Shown: in pieces, positions 1-11,220 of the stretch
Numbering within the stretch: position 1 is the first letter of the stretch
How the letters are laid out: each line of letters opens with the position of its first letter
From: Tenebrio molitor
Taxonomy: Eukaryota; Arthropoda; Insecta; Coleoptera; Tenebrionidae
DNA length: 64,000 bases
Assembly (NCBI RefSeq): GCF_963966145.1
Contig: NC_091050.1
Coordinates: forward strand, 22,816,001-22,880,000
Reading direction: 5' to 3'
Program-made: the position numbers and the translations under genes
The notes under the pieces: generated by a model
Databases searched by the model: none
The model's input: only the letters and a program-made list of their open reading frames with translations
What the model was told of the DNA's origin: nothing

Positions 1-460
1 AACGGTGGTCACTTAATACCAACTCTTCAGCAAGGGCAATATTGTCATCCGTGAACCTCTACTGGTCGACCAGATCCTGGATCATCTTCAAGGCACTCTT
101 GTCCCATACGAAAGCGCTTTGCCTATTCTTTTACTACAGAATACGAAGAACAACTTCCACTGTACACGTCATCCAAACTTCATTTGATAATTTAGGGAGT
201 AAATCTTTTTTTTACCAAGAATTTTATCACAGCTCGATACTCGATTTGACCCACTTGAGACATTTTACTGAATACGTCGTGTTTAAGATACCTTCAATTA
301 AAAACTGTTTAACGTAGAACGTCAATTTTTTTTGTAAGGCTTTCTAAGATAACTATCTATTAAATGCCAAATGTTTGTCCTGCTAGAAAATGTGGATCTA
401 TGTCAGGCCGGGAATTTTTGGCGCTTACTCGTATTTCTTATGTCTTATGTCCATTGTGAA
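1..460. other. AT-rich DNA without a recognisable gene
   Basis: I see no convincing coding region, terminal repeat or RNA gene here. The open frame from 42 has no recognisable motif and ordinary background composition. Confidence 0.5.
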
Positions 461-540
461 TAAGCACTAATAATCGTAATAGTGGTATGTACTCCGGCAA
501 AATTGACGTGCCGCCGAGTGGTGGAGGGTGAGTTATACAT
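461..540. repeat. Fragment of an interspersed repeat, second copy at about 30851-30930
   Basis: The stretch around TATGTACTCCGGCAAAATTG and the following GTGCCGCCG recurs with few changes near 30890-30930. In the second locus it belongs to an insertion inside a transposon relic, so this is probably a truncated copy of the same element. It stops just before an LTR-like start at 543. Confidence 0.6.
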
Positions 541-542
541 GC

Positions 543-1040
543 TGTTACGTTATTATTATTTTCCCTGTTCCCAGGTACGCTACAAATTTAATAACGATTT
601 TTTTTCTTTGGCTTCGCTTCGGCCTCACAGTTGTTACCTCGAAAGCGCAGCGACCTCTTCGGTGAAGAAGGTGGACTGTCCAGAGATCAGAAGAATGATA
701 CAAAGGTGGTATCTTAAACGAAATGTTTATTCACTCAAACGCTGGATCCGAAAGGACTTAACAATACTGACCAAATCGACAGCAACGCCTGAAAGGTCCT
801 TCTCCGAGTCCGCGATCAAAGAAATTTTTAACAAAAAATAAAAAAAGCTAAGGAAAGGAGGAAGGGTGGCCGATCCTTGCGACGGACGCTAGTACCGCCG
901 CCCACACCGGCGGGGAGGTCCTCCGGTTCCTTCCTCGCTTCAGATAAATAAGGTAAAAAAATATAATCGCGATTAGGTCCGGAGAAGAACCTCGCACAAA
1001 AAGTCGTTGATGAGTGCCGATACTCACTACCAGGCAAGGT
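543..1040 (+). repeat. Partial long terminal repeat, Gypsy-like type
   Basis: It opens with TGTTACGTTATTATT, the same first bases as the LTRs at 8350 and 57880. It shares with them an AATAACGATTT block and a GC-rich segment with CCGCCCACACCGGCGG. I cannot find a matching end in GTAACA with a target duplication, so the 3' part seems lost or replaced. The open frames inside, including 482-841, are LTR sequence rather than genes. Confidence 0.5.
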
Positions 1041-1080
1041 CCGTGACTCGCTACGCTCATCGTGCCTTAAACATACTCAT
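1012..1080. repeat. Hairpin with CpG-rich loop
   Basis: Arms around ATGAGTGCC and AGGCA pair with TGCCT and the later ACTCAT. The loop reads GACTCGCTACGCTCATC. It belongs to an architectural class of hairpins seen repeatedly in the window. Confidence 0.4.
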
Positions 1081-2290
1081 GTAATAATAAAGCGTCTTAT
1101 TAAACTCGTATAATAATATACTGTTAAAACACCGGATCTGGACAGAGTTAGGTAGGACTAATTGATATTAATAAACATCGTCCTTTTTTAAACCAACTAA
1201 GCTAAAGTTAAATTATTGACAATTTTACCAATTTCTAAAGTATTTTATTAAAACTGTGTAATGATCTGAATACATTATTTTCCGCCAAATATTCGAACCT
1301 GCGCAAAACGGTAACAAATGTGGTCGTGATCGTAATCGAATCGGAGGAGCCCTACGTTGTGATTTTCTTTTGGCGGAAAAGGTTCGGAATGCAAACGATG
1401 AGGGTTCCAGTTAGAAGAGTGCCGCAAATAAAACACACATGTGAGAGACGCAAAATACCTTTTATTAAAAATGCCTGTAATAACTTTGATGAAAAAGAAA
1501 TTGAAACGAATACAAAGGACAGAAATTAAGTTTAACGAAGTACAAGAAATTAACTAGTTGAGTACATCACAAAGATAAACGACAAGATGAATGCAACAAT
1601 ATTTAAAATAACAGAAAACGGGTACATAACAGACAAAATGACGGGTTAAAGCTTGCAAAACAAGTGAATAAATTATGGTGCAGTTATTACAGACAGGGAC
1701 GGATGAAAAACCCTCTTCAAAAACCGTATCCCAGGTACTACTCATATTTTACAATTCGATTAATGGCAAAAACAATGTTTAATTTGGAACTACGCGGTCA
1801 AGGTACGCCAACGGGAGCTTAGAGCTGGAGGTAACAAACTTTCGGCCGCGGGGGGACTCAGAAGAATAATCTGAATCATCTTGAAATCAAGCGACGTTTA
1901 TAGATATTCGGGGTATTAATGAACGTCAGACTATTTCACCGACCAAGCAAGAGTGACAGAGCGTTTCGGGGTCGTACGATTAGCATTCCTAGACCGCAGC
2001 CGCAAAGACCTAGGTCCGCCTGTCCGACCAATCGTTTCCCGACAAACCCCCGAAATCTCTATAACCTCGACGGAAGCTTCACGAAAACATCCCGACGCCG
2101 CTCCCGCAAAGACTTAGGTCCGCCCCCGCTAACGGCTCTAAATAACCATAGCTTCCACAGAAATTTACTAAACCACCCCACGACTTCCTGATTGTCACCT
2201 AGCTCCCATAGGGGTGCACTTACAACATTTTACTTAAACTTTTCCGAAATCTAGCAACAACACAAAGAAAAAATCCGAGTTGAATTCAAT
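1081..2290. other. Non-coding DNA with a short GC-rich duplicated segment
   Basis: No gene is recognised. Between 1990 and 2130 the motif GCAAAGAC(C/T)TAGGTCCGCC occurs twice about 110 bp apart, so the open frame 1919-2191 is probably repeat sequence. The region may be remnant LTR or untranslated transposon DNA. Confidence 0.35.
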
Positions 2291-2293
2291 CGA

Positions 2294-2445
2294 ACAAAGC
2301 GTAACATTAAACGATGAGAAAATTCAGCAAAACAAAGCGCAACATTAAACAATGATAAATAAGCAAAACAAAACGCACCATTAAACAAAGAGCAAATAAA
2401 AGCGAACAAAGCGCAAAGTTAAATAACGATAAAATAAAATCGCTT
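2294..2445. repeat. Degenerate tandem repeat, about four units of 36-38 bp
   Basis: Successive units begin near 2294, 2332, 2367 and 2404. Each carries AACAAAGCGCAACATTAAAC or a near variant followed by an A-rich spacer. The units have diverged, so the array is not recent. Confidence 0.7.
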
Positions 2446-3819
2446 TAAATGGCACAAATATCGGTAAGCAACATAAATAAATGTTAGTGAAAGCAAAACA
2501 AAATGGACGCGCGCGGCTACTAATTTTCGAAATTACCAGATCGCCTAAAAAAATGAACCTCCCGGAGAAAACTTACTGATAATGCTTAAAATTAACAAAT
2601 GGGAGCTTCTCGAAAGAAATAGCATGCAACAAAATGATATTTATAACATACCCTTACCAAAAAAAACACAAAAAGACAGCGAACGTAGGATAAATTACCC
2701 GTGTGGATTAAAAAAATGCCGGATTCTTCACGGAGACACAAAATATCTACTCGAAACGGTAGTGTAATTGGTTCGGACTTAACTTACAAATTTGAGAAAT
2801 TGGATCGCTCTTCGCAAGAGGTATTCATTTCGAAAAACCAAACAAAAGTGACCTACCCCCTTCAACCACGTGCGCGAGAGACCGCTTCACCCCCGCTATA
2901 TTTCCGCTCTCCGCGTTGCCAACTCCCCAGGATTACCAACCCCATCCCTTAGTTCCTAGTCTAGCCGCTAGTACCTTCACATTTGGCGCGCTCTCGTGGC
3001 GGTACCGTGAATTTAAAATTTAAATTTTAAACTGGGTCACTACAACTGAGTACCAGTTTAGTGTAGCTTTCACAACATTTTCATTTTTTTTTTATTAATT
3101 TCTAACATTTTGTTAATTTTAACCACTGGAAGAAGTCGCCAATATAGGAAACTCTATAACATTTCACAAAATTCGCAAGAGTTTTCCGAGATTTTTTGAC
3201 CCCCAGTTTTTACCAAATGAGTCGTTTTGTGTGATTAATTAGTCTCTTTTTTGTAACAATGAGAATTTTAATTTTTTTTTTTCTACAACAATGTAACATT
3301 TTTGGCATTTTACCCATAAGCTTATTTTTTCCAAATTTTAAATAAATTTGTAAAACTTTTTCGTAAAAAAATCAAATGGAAAAGCCGTTTCATTTAACAA
3401 GCTCTGCTACGTGTTAAAATTAACACCCTGTATTTATTTAATTCGGACAGTTGTTTGCAAAAAACCAGGAACTGTTAGATTAAAATTGACACATTTTTAC
3501 AATTTCTCCATAGTGGGAAACCTTCTTACGAGAGATAGGTTAGAATTAACCTCAAAATTCAATGACATTTTAAAAAATTATTTGATAGATAGGTCAAGTA
3601 GACAATTAATTGACAAATGGACAAATCAAATTTACATTAAGAAAATTTTCGTTTCCCGTTTTTTTGCAACCAACTGTACTCATTTGACTTTTTGTATCTG
3701 TCGATCCCAGTAGCGATAAATTATTATTAATAACAAAATTTAGATGCAAAAATAAATACAGATACGTACTTGTTTCAAATAATAAGGATTTTATTTAAAA
3801 TTTTATAAAATATGTAATG
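2446..3819. other. AT-rich intergenic DNA
   Basis: It contains A/T homopolymer runs and a small palindrome near 3009-3030. I see no transposon ends or coding motifs. The 100-residue frame at 3411 has no recognisable domain. Confidence 0.4.
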
Positions 3820-3821
3820 TA

Positions 3822-4161
3822 CAGTTGCGGCCGTTGAAAACTCAGACACTTTGACAACGCCAAACTTTTAGCTTTGTAAATGGTATTGAAAGTGACGTTT
3901 CTCAAAATGTCACTCAAACATTATCCACATTAATTTCTCTCGCAATGGCTCTTGTACTCACACCGTCCCTCAGTCAAACACGTTTTTGCAAAGCAGATAA
4001 TTGCGGCATTTCAAAAGTTACGCGCGATTCTGACCTAATATGTCAAATACTGACACTGACTTTATAATCCTTGATGAAAATCCTGTTTACGCTAATCAAA
4101 TTTCGGAATTTATACAGAGTGTTTAAATCTTTCCTGTCTGAGATTTCAACGGCTGCAACTG
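3822..4161. mobile_element. TA-flanked Tc1-type element with helix-turn-helix remnant
   Basis: The ends CAGTTGCGGCCGTTGAAA and the reverse complement of TTTCAACGGCTGCAACTG form an inverted repeat of about 28 bp, flanked by TA at 3820-3821 and 4162-4163. On the minus strand around 3930-4020 a broken frame reads MPQLSALQKRV, a stop, LRDGVSTRAIAREINVDN. This resembles the N-terminal helix-turn-helix of Tc1/Tc3 transposases. The catalytic part is absent, so this is a non-autonomous derivative. Its right TA is also the left TA of the next element. Confidence 0.8.
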
Positions 4162-4163
4162 TA

Positions 4164-4578
4164 CCATCGGTGGACATTAAAAGCTGGGACATCCAAAAAA
4201 TTTTCATTGTGTATCAAACTTTCGCTTTGTCACAAATTGTCAGATTAACTATTATCACAATGACATCACTCTCTTGTAAAATTAAAATAATTAATATAAT
4301 TTTTCAATGTTTTTTTTTTTTGTTAGCTACCTGTTTTGACCACCAATAAACCGATTCTGTGAATAATTACCAACTATTTAATCGAGAAAACAAACTATAT
4401 TGTTTCAATATGAAACAAACTGAACTTTAAGTTGACGGTTTTGATAAATAAACGTCATTCACCCAGTCATAATTTTTACCTCCTTTTTGTAAAAACCGAA
4501 ATTTAACCGACACAAATTTTGTAATTTTTGACTTTATACAATTGTCATTTTGTCCCAGCTTTTAATGTCCACCGATAG
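4164..4578. mobile_element. TA-flanked MITE (TIR CYATCGGTGGACATTAAAAG)
   Basis: The termini match as inverted repeats over about 28 bp and both sides carry TA (4162-4163, 4579-4580). There is no coding region. The TIR resembles that of the MITE at 30100-30308, which suggests related transposase sources. Both flanking TAs are shared with neighbouring elements. Confidence 0.85.
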
Positions 4579-4580
4579 TA

Positions 4581-5069
4581 CAATCGCGGCCATCCAAAAG
4601 TGAACGATAGCTTGCGAAAATTTTCGTATTTTTCGTTGGATTAAATCAGGCTGTATTCATTGGCGTTCGTGCAGCAGGCGTTACTATTTTAATAATAAAA
4701 AGTTGTAATGAGGTTGAGAAGTAATTAATACATTATTAACGTGAAAGTAAACTTTAGTAAAGGAATCTTTCCAACACCTATTCGTATTGGCCTTGCAAGC
4801 CTGTTTTTTTGCCAACGCCTCTTTATATTGAAGTCTTATTGGCTTATTGCACTGTAATTTTCTCGCCACAGAAGCCAACGACCAATTTTCTTCTAGCTTT
4901 GTAATAGCCCTAGCTGTCTGAATCGGAGTGAGATGTGGCATTAAAAAAAAAATAGTTTCAATAATTTTTTTAACGCTAGTGTCAAACTTTGACATTTTAG
5001 GACGCCTATGATTTACAGTAAAAATCAAACTATTAAAAAAAACCGTTCACTTTTGGATGGCCGCGATAG
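4581..5069 (-). mobile_element. TA-flanked Tc1/mariner-type deletion derivative with N-terminal ORF
   Basis: Terminal repeats GCGGCCATCCAAAAGTGAAC and its complement close the element, with TA at 4579-4580 and 5070-5071. A minus-strand frame at 4684-5028 contains LTPIQTARAITKLEENWSLA followed by SVARKLQ. This looks like a transposase helix-turn-helix. No DDE domain follows, so the element probably depended on a transposase supplied elsewhere. Confidence 0.8.
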
Positions 5070-5096
5070 TACATACAGAATACTTTATAAAATTTA

Positions 5097-5935
5097 GATA
5101 GTTGTAACCACGACCTGCTGTATAATAACCTGCCTGTTCATTAAAAAAGCATTGCGAAAATGTTTCCAAGAAAGAGCCGATTTTCGCCAATGAGGGCGCC
5201 ACAGTACGGGCGCTTTTAAAGAATAAAAATGCGGAAAAATATGTTTAGACATGATTTTAGAGTTAAGATTGAGTACAGTAAGTTCATATTTTCTTTCTAA
5301 AACAATACTGAATATAATTGTATTTTTGATTTTAAATTCGAATGTCATTTGAACGAAAAAAACTCTCGGTGAAAAAAACTAAAGATGAATAATATCCCCA
5401 AAAAGCGCCCGTACACTAGCGCTCTGCGGGGATCACTCAAATTACGCTTTTGAACAGGCCGGTTATAATCACTGACCTCTATAACATGGACCGAGGATGC
5501 TATGTTTCAAAACTGAAGCAGAAAGTCGGCCATATTGCTAGTCTCAATTTTTAGTAACTTTCTTTTTGTCCAGTTAACTGAATTCTGTCCTGCTTTTCAC
5601 TGACGTTTGACGTTGACAGGTGTGGTCGTGCTCGTTGATGGAGACGATTTAAATATAACTCAACCATGTTTTTGTGACCAAATTTGCAGAAATCACGAAT
5701 AAAATCACAAATAAGAAATCAGGGAACTCAACAGAACGAGTGACAGAATGATGTCACTAAATCTGCTGCCAACAGTATTTTGGTGTAAAACTAAAAGTTT
5801 CCAATGTGAGACTACAAAGATGGCCGACTTTGTAGCTTCACTTTTACTGTGGCAGGGACCACTGCACACGCAGTCCATGTTATAGAGGTCAGTGGTTATA
5901 ATACAGCAGGTCGTGGTTGTAACAATCTTTCTGTT
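5097..5935. mobile_element. Foldback element with long terminal inverted repeats
   Basis: The left arm (GTTGTAACCACGACCTGCTG and onward) pairs with the right arm ending near 5935. The pairing resumes after an interruption with CACTGACCTCTATAACATGG. An inner pair around AAAGTCGGCCAT (about 5511-5540 and 5820-5850) extends the fold. The left arm is interrupted by a smaller MITE (5131-5461). There is no coding region. Confidence 0.7.
5131..5461. mobile_element. MITE nested in the left arm of the foldback element
   Basis: Ends CCTGCCTGTTCA and TGAACAGGCCGG are inverted. Comparison with the uninterrupted right arm of the host element shows the segment is an insertion. TATAAT-like sequence on both sides may be its target duplication, but the boundaries are uncertain by a few bases. 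Confidence 0.55.
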
Positions 5936-6046
5936 AGGTGCTTAACGCACAGCCTAAAACACAATACTGCCACTGCCCAGGAGAGGGCGCATTGCTATTA
6001 CTTCACAACCAAAGAAATACCAAAAATATACCAAGACAAGAACGTA

Positions 6047-6411
6047 CTATTGCGATCAAAAAATTTTGGACACTAATGTCATCGTACTGTCTTACATTCT
6101 AAAACGACCCTTATGTATTAATAACCTCAATTTTGATTGTGTCAATTTTGAAAATGTGAATGTCAGATTTACCGAGAAAATATTTAAAAAGTTGTAAAAA
6201 TCAGACAAATGGAATAGAACGAGCTTTTAATTAATAAAAAATATAAAACAAATACCCAAATGTACTCGCATATTTAAAAAATTATATTTTATACCGGTGT
6301 CAAATTGACAACAATTTCATCTTTCAGGTGACAGTTTCAATAAAGCATGATTTAGAGTAATTTTTTTAATGTGACAGAAGTTTGATGTCCAAAATTTTAT
6401 GATCGTAATAG
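6047..6411. mobile_element. TA-flanked MITE, copy 1 (TIR CTATTGCGATCAAAAAATTT)
   Basis: Inverted termini of about 27 bp lie inside TA at 6045-6046 and 6412-6413. A near-identical copy is at 22700-23064 and a deleted one at 26081-26353. The right TA is shared with the next MITE. Confidence 0.85.
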
Positions 6412-6413
6412 TA

Positions 6414-6770
6414 CTATGGCGGACAATAAATTTAGGCCGGCCTGTCATTGGCTTGACATCAAAATGTGAAGCTGGCATTATGTTCAACTAACCCCATTTT
6501 CGATTTTTGTCATTCTTGTCATCGTGACAGCGATAATCAAAATTAAAATTGGGAAAAGAAGCGCGCACCAGAGAGAAGTGCTACTACAAATCAGTTACGC
6601 TATGCATCATGATCTGTAAGTTACGAAAAGGGCGAAGGAAAAGCCAAACAGCTTGAAAACCTTCAGTTTGACAAACTGACACATCAGTCATAATGACAAT
6701 AAATGGTCGCTTGCATTGACTTTTTTGAAATGTCAGAAATTTGCCGGTCTAAATTTATTGTCCGCCATAG
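6414..6770. mobile_element. TA-flanked MITE (TIR CTATGGCGGACAATAAATTT)
   Basis: The left terminus and the right terminus AAATTTATTGTCCGCCATAG are complementary, with TA on each side (6412-6413, 6771-6772). It resembles the ends of the larger element at 22184-24246 (CTATGGCGGACAAAAAATTT), so the two may be related. No coding region is seen. Confidence 0.85.
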
Positions 6771-6772
6771 TA

Positions 6773-7189
6773 CGAGGTTATGCTAAAATCGTAGATTGCG
6801 GTGAGCACATTGCGCATTCGAAGAATGTAAATGCACGGTGTTAAAATTAATATTCCGACTTATTTTTTATTTTTCAATTAATAAAAAGCCAGAAATGTGA
6901 AATAAGTACTTCGTTTGTACATATTATTATTTTCATACATAAAGGTAACAACTAACAATACAGGCTGTTTGATAAAAAACGCCTCAACCCATAACTTTTT
7001 TATGTATTATCCGTTTTCAATGAACAAAAAAACCAAGGATATGGTTTTTCATGCGCTACGAAGCAGCCATAAAATATATTTTTTTGTTCGACACTGTCAG
7101 AATTTGAGAATTTTCTCCTATGTGAACGGATTTTGATAAATGTCACAACTTGTCAAAACGAAACGAAACGATTTGGAGCCTTTAAGGGG
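6773..7189. other. Unassigned AT-rich DNA
   Basis: No transposon ends or coding motifs recognised. The 73-residue frame at 6915 has no motif. Confidence 0.35.
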
Positions 7190-7350
7190 CTCGTCGAACA
7201 AAAAAACGTTGTATTCAACTCGTTCGTGTGTAAATTGGGTCTTTTTTGGCACTCGTGGGCCTTTAAAACGAGCATACACTTCTTTTCCAACGCGTACCGA
7301 CCAATGACCGAGGGTGGGTGGAGTTTAATAATGGCGCCAATTAAAAAAAA
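7190..7350 (+). repeat. Interspersed repeat, inverted copy at 13645-13815
   Basis: The stretch containing CGTACCGACCAATGACCGAG and GGTGGGTGGAGTTTAATAAT recurs in reverse complement at 13645-13815 with scattered changes. The family is not identified. The two copies face each other across 6.3 kb that contains the nested hAT and the Tc1 element. Confidence 0.7.
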
Positions 7351-9650
7351 AAATAATGTCGTGTTTCATTTAAAAACGTGAGCATTGCTGCTATCACTGA
7401 CAATTAATAAAAAATAAATTTTTAGATAGATGTTTAAAAAAAAATGGGAGTCAGAAAAAACACAAATTTCATCACAAACTGCAGTAGAACTTTATATGTA
7501 AAACCAAAAAAATGATAAATATGGTTAATTTATTTTTATTCTTGACTTCACCTGATAAGTAGGGCCCGGATTTTAGGCAAAATGGACTATTTTTATTTTT
7601 TAAGGCACGTGTATGAAACTTGTCTATAAATGATTTCTGGCTTAATTAGAGTAATTAGAGCTATATTTAATTTTGCCTATTCGGCCTAAAATGCCCTTTA
7701 AATACCTATTTTACTTTTTAACTGCCTGAACATGCCTAAAATGACCAAAAATCAATTTCATTTTCGCGATTTTTTCTCAATATTCGAATTCTGAGAAGTT
7801 TACGGTATTAAAAATATAAAAGTGGTACCTCAATAAAATTTACAATGCTTTATGATTTTGAAATTTAAGAAGATGTAATTATTGAAATGTACAAAGTGCA
7901 GTACAATAGAGGAATTATTTTCTCGCTTTTACGGTTGGGACCATGGTGTCAGCGGTAAATACTCCGACAATACCAAAGTACCACGAACCATTAGACTGGT
8001 CTAGCATAAATTTCAGAGTTTATCTGTTTGCCTCTGTTCGAAGGGGTGCAGGTATACACAGTCTAATGGTTTGTGACACTTAGGTATTGTTAGAAGCTTT
8101 AACGTTTATAAATTACAATGGTCTCTACTATAAAAACGAAGTTTCTCAAAATATAAGTCCACTTTGGTGAATAACAGACAATGTTTTAAAATAGAAAATT
8201 CAGAGCAATATATTGTATGCCATGTAAATACGAGTATACATATAACTAACAAACTTGTAGGTAGATATATTAATTAAATGAATAAAGAATAATTAGTAAA
8301 TATCTTGACTCTGACTATTTGCAGTAGTTTAAGGGACTATTTTAGGCACTGTTACGTTATTATTCTCTACCACAACTGGTGAAAATTTAAATTTCTGGGA
8401 TAATTTAAAATAACGCTTTTCGTGACTGATTGTCTCCAGGTCCAGCACACATACACACTAACGTCTCGAGAGCAAGACTGTAGACAAGTACAAACGCTGA
8501 TTTACAAACACGGTGTTATACCAGGTGTTGGATAGAAACACAGATGATATTAATAACTAAGTTTAATCCTCGTTTCTTAGATATACAGTGAGACAAATTA
8601 ATGAAATAAAGCCAACCTAGATGCCACTGCGGGCGATACACTGTAGTCTAATAAAGGAGATATTAGAATTTAACTCAAAATGTTACACTGAAAACTAAGT
8701 TAAAGCATTGACTCTTACGACAAAAAAAATATAAGATTAACAATTCAAAAGGTTCAAATAGTAATGGTAAGAAGTGAAATGAAAGGAAATGAAGTCCAGA
8801 AGTGATCCAAAATGATACGCTGATGGCGCTTAAACAACTAGTAAAATTTTACAAAAAGTGCCGGTTCTACCAGGCTATATTCAAGGTTAAACAATTTAAT
8901 GAATTTAAAAATGAAACATCCCTTACACCGGGCCTGAGGCTTGAAATCCAAAAGACGAGTCCTGGGAAGAACGGAGCTGGAGGAAGGTCCTCCGAGTCCT
9001 TCTTCCGCCGCTGGTCAATCACGCCGCCCGTATCCTCGGATAGTCCTCGGGGTCCTTCCTCCCCTCGACACTTCCCAGGGGAAAGCGTGACTTGTACGGT
9101 TTTGGGCCCCGGTGAAAAGGTGGAAAAACTACAAGGTAAGGTGATAAAATGATAACGACAAAAAAAAACTTCTGTGAGCCAGCGAGCGCGTCGTTTCTGG
9201 CGAGGTCACTCCCGGTCTGATAACGTGTTCAACGTAAAAGAAATGAGCCAAGATGGCGGACTACAAAAGAAAGACGCGGAAGGACCTTGCCAGATACGTG
9301 TTGCTCCTGTACTCGGGTTCCTCGGCCAGGGACAGTCCGGTGTGAGGTCCTGTTCTCCGGTGGGGTCCTTGGGGATGACGCCGGTCCAACAGGGTGACGA
9401 AATTAATCCGCTTGAGCGTAGGGTCGATGACCCTCGTGAAGGAAGCCTTTATCCGCCGCGACGTTTCGGTTGGGATTCTTCTAGGATGATTTCCCAGCCG
9501 ATTCGGTCTTCCTCCACGGGTTCGCCAGCACCTGTTGCACACTAAAAACACCCCCTAATCTCCCCCTTTGAACACAACACTCACACACGGATCGGTCGTA
9601 ACCTCTGACCTGAACTAGTCGAGCACCTCCAACATGGCGTCGGTTCCACC

Positions 9651-9660
9651 TTTATATATT
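9651..9660 (+). promoter_or_regulatory. TATA-like box of the solo LTR
   Basis: TTTATATATT precedes CACCCCTCCTCTC. The LTR at 57880 has a matching TTATAG followed by TTTCGCCCCTCTC near 58777. The shared arrangement supports a core promoter near the U3/R boundary. Confidence 0.5.
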
Positions 9661-9720
9661 TCACCCCTCCTCTCGCCGAATGGACGCGGCCGGTACCGGA
9701 AGTCGGGGTCCGAGAGCCCG

Positions 9721-9735
9721 TTCTGGAACGTTCTA
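9721..9735. promoter_or_regulatory. Left half of a heat-shock-element-like site, split by a transposon
   Basis: TTCTGGAACGTTCTA here and TAGAACGTTCT at 10753-10763 become contiguous when the inserted element and one TA are removed. The joined site would hold five uninterrupted alternating nTTCn and nGAAn units, the arrangement bound by heat-shock factor trimers. It lies about 65 bp downstream of the TATA-like box. Confidence 0.45.
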
Positions 9736-10752
9736 CAGAGTGATCAACAAGGACTGAAGCTGTTGGCAACAATGACAACATGATGAAAATTTCAGTGAAG
9801 TTGGTAGCATTACATTTTCAGTTGTCAATTTTGACGGGCAAATTTAAACTTCAAAATCAAGTGTCATTTTTGTATCAATTTATTAATGAAAATGGTTTTT
9901 ACACTAGAGCAAGACATTTTTATTGGTATGGCGTACTTTCGGACTGGAAATTTTGATGCTGCTGACGGTTGGCAGTATTCCACGGAGCACGGACCATACA
10001 TTGCACCAATTTCAACAAATGTTCCCCGAGGCAGTTGGTACTTTGGGCGGCGCGGTAGCTTAGTCGCGTTTAGGCAGCACTGCACGAGATTGGTGCAACG
10101 TTACCTACAAACAGGTGATGTGAAAAAGGCAAAACCTACTGGCAGAAGATGTAGTTGAGAATGTTCGAGGTAGAATGGAACAAAACCCTCGAAAGTCAGT
10201 GCGAAAGCTTTCACTCCAAACAGGCGTGATTCTTATGTAAAACACACGCATCCAAAGTTCTTTGTTGGGCACGTTTAATGCAGGGCCTAATAATCCTTAC
10301 CATTAAAAATCACGTCATTCCTTTTCCTTACTTTACAGGCTTGTCATATGGAAGTTGCCTAACCATTTTAAAGAAGAAATTAAAGTTCCAACCTTACAAA
10401 TTTTCCCGGATCTAATCCCTGCATCCCGCAGACTTTCAACTCGAAAATAATAACGCATAAAACATGTTTCTGTTTCTCAGGAGGGGCATGCGGGCATGGC
10501 CTGTCGCTTTTATGAATATCGAAACAGTGGGCCATTATTAAGTACCGCTAATTACATTTTATACCGTTTTTGGTCATTTTGTACGTATCGTGTTTTAAAA
10601 CTAGAAAACTACCAACTCGTAACATAACCTAAATTTTTTGACATTCACAACTTGCAGCGGGTGCCAACACTGACGCACAAAAACATTTCATACTTTGGGA
10701 ATATTTTGCTGTCATTTGCTGCCAACAGCTTCAGTCCTTGTTGATCACGCTG
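9736..10752 (+). mobile_element. Mariner-type element with truncated transposase, copy A
   Basis: Inverted termini CAGAGTGATCAACAAGGACT and its complement (33 bp or more) lie inside TA at 9734-9735 and 10753-10754. A second, inverse-oriented copy is at 42280-43305. It encodes only the N-terminal part of a transposase (9886-10158). About 1.0 kb long; the DDE region is deleted. Confidence 0.88.
9886..10158 (+). pseudogene. Transposase N-terminal fragment, copy A
   Basis: The frame starts MKMVFTLEQDIFIGMAYFRT and continues with GWQYSTEHG and VQRYLQTGDVKKAKPTGR. This resembles the N-terminal helix-turn-helix (DUF4817-like) of insect DDE_3 transposases. Compared with copy B, about 17 bases around GGCAGAAGATG are missing, which shifts the frame and ends the protein after 90 residues. 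No catalytic motifs remain. Confidence 0.7.
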
Positions 10753-11220
10753 TAGAACGTTCTCGCCTTTACGATTTACCGCGAAATTTAAATCGTAACA
10801 GCACCTATTTCCGACTTTTTAATTGCCTAAAATCCGAGCCCTACTGATAAGGGAGTCGGATCTGTCCCTCCACCAAGTTCAACCGACCGACCATTTTTGC
10901 TCATTATTATACTAGAAATTTAGAAATGAAATACACTCACGGACAAAATTAACGCATATTTTTTATTTTTTATTTTTTAAAAACTTTTATGCAGTTTTTC
11001 TTGTCAAGTTCTTTATGTTGAATTGTCTTGGGTATATTAGTTTTGATTAACACTCATTTAGAGAATTAAGAAAGCTCAAAACCGTTTTTTATAAGTGAAT
11101 ATCACAAATTTACAATTTATGGCGAAATCTGATACTATTTGATACTGTGCTTTTGTGGTTTATGATGACTGTTTCTTGTTTTGTACGATCAGAATGACAT
11201 TTCTATTGTATTGTCTGCTA

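Larger units (their letters stand above)
8350..10800 (+). mobile_element. Solo LTR of a Gypsy-like retrotransposon inside the hAT
   Basis: It starts TGTTACGTTATTATT and ends ATCGTAACA, flanked by a perfect 4-bp duplication GCAC (8346-8349, 10801-10804). Without the nested mariner-type element it is about 1.43 kb. A TATA-like TTTATATATT at 9651 near the 3' side indicates plus orientation with a long U3. No internal retrotransposon genes adjoin, so it is best read as a solo LTR left by recombination. Frames such as 8802-9152 and 9174-9545 are LTR sequence. Confidence 0.88.
7560..10843. mobile_element. Non-autonomous hAT element, enlarged by nested insertions
   Basis: The termini TAGGGCCCGGATTTTAGGCA and TGCCTAAAATCCGAGCCCTA are inverted repeats. 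A perfect 8-bp target duplication CTGATAAG lies outside them at 7552-7559 and 10844-10851, which is diagnostic for hAT-type transposition. After subtracting the LTR inserted near the right end, the element is about 830 bp. It has no transposase and is AT-rich. Confidence 0.9.

Noticed and set aside
482..841. 119-residue frame as a coding gene
   Set aside because: It lies across a repeat fragment and the start of an LTR, and corresponds to no protein motif.
9726..10760. GAACGTTC on both sides of element A as an 8-bp target duplication
   Set aside because: The sister copy at 42280-43305 has only TA at both ends, and TIRs begin directly after TA. The GAACGTTC repeats are better explained as a palindromic target in the LTR.
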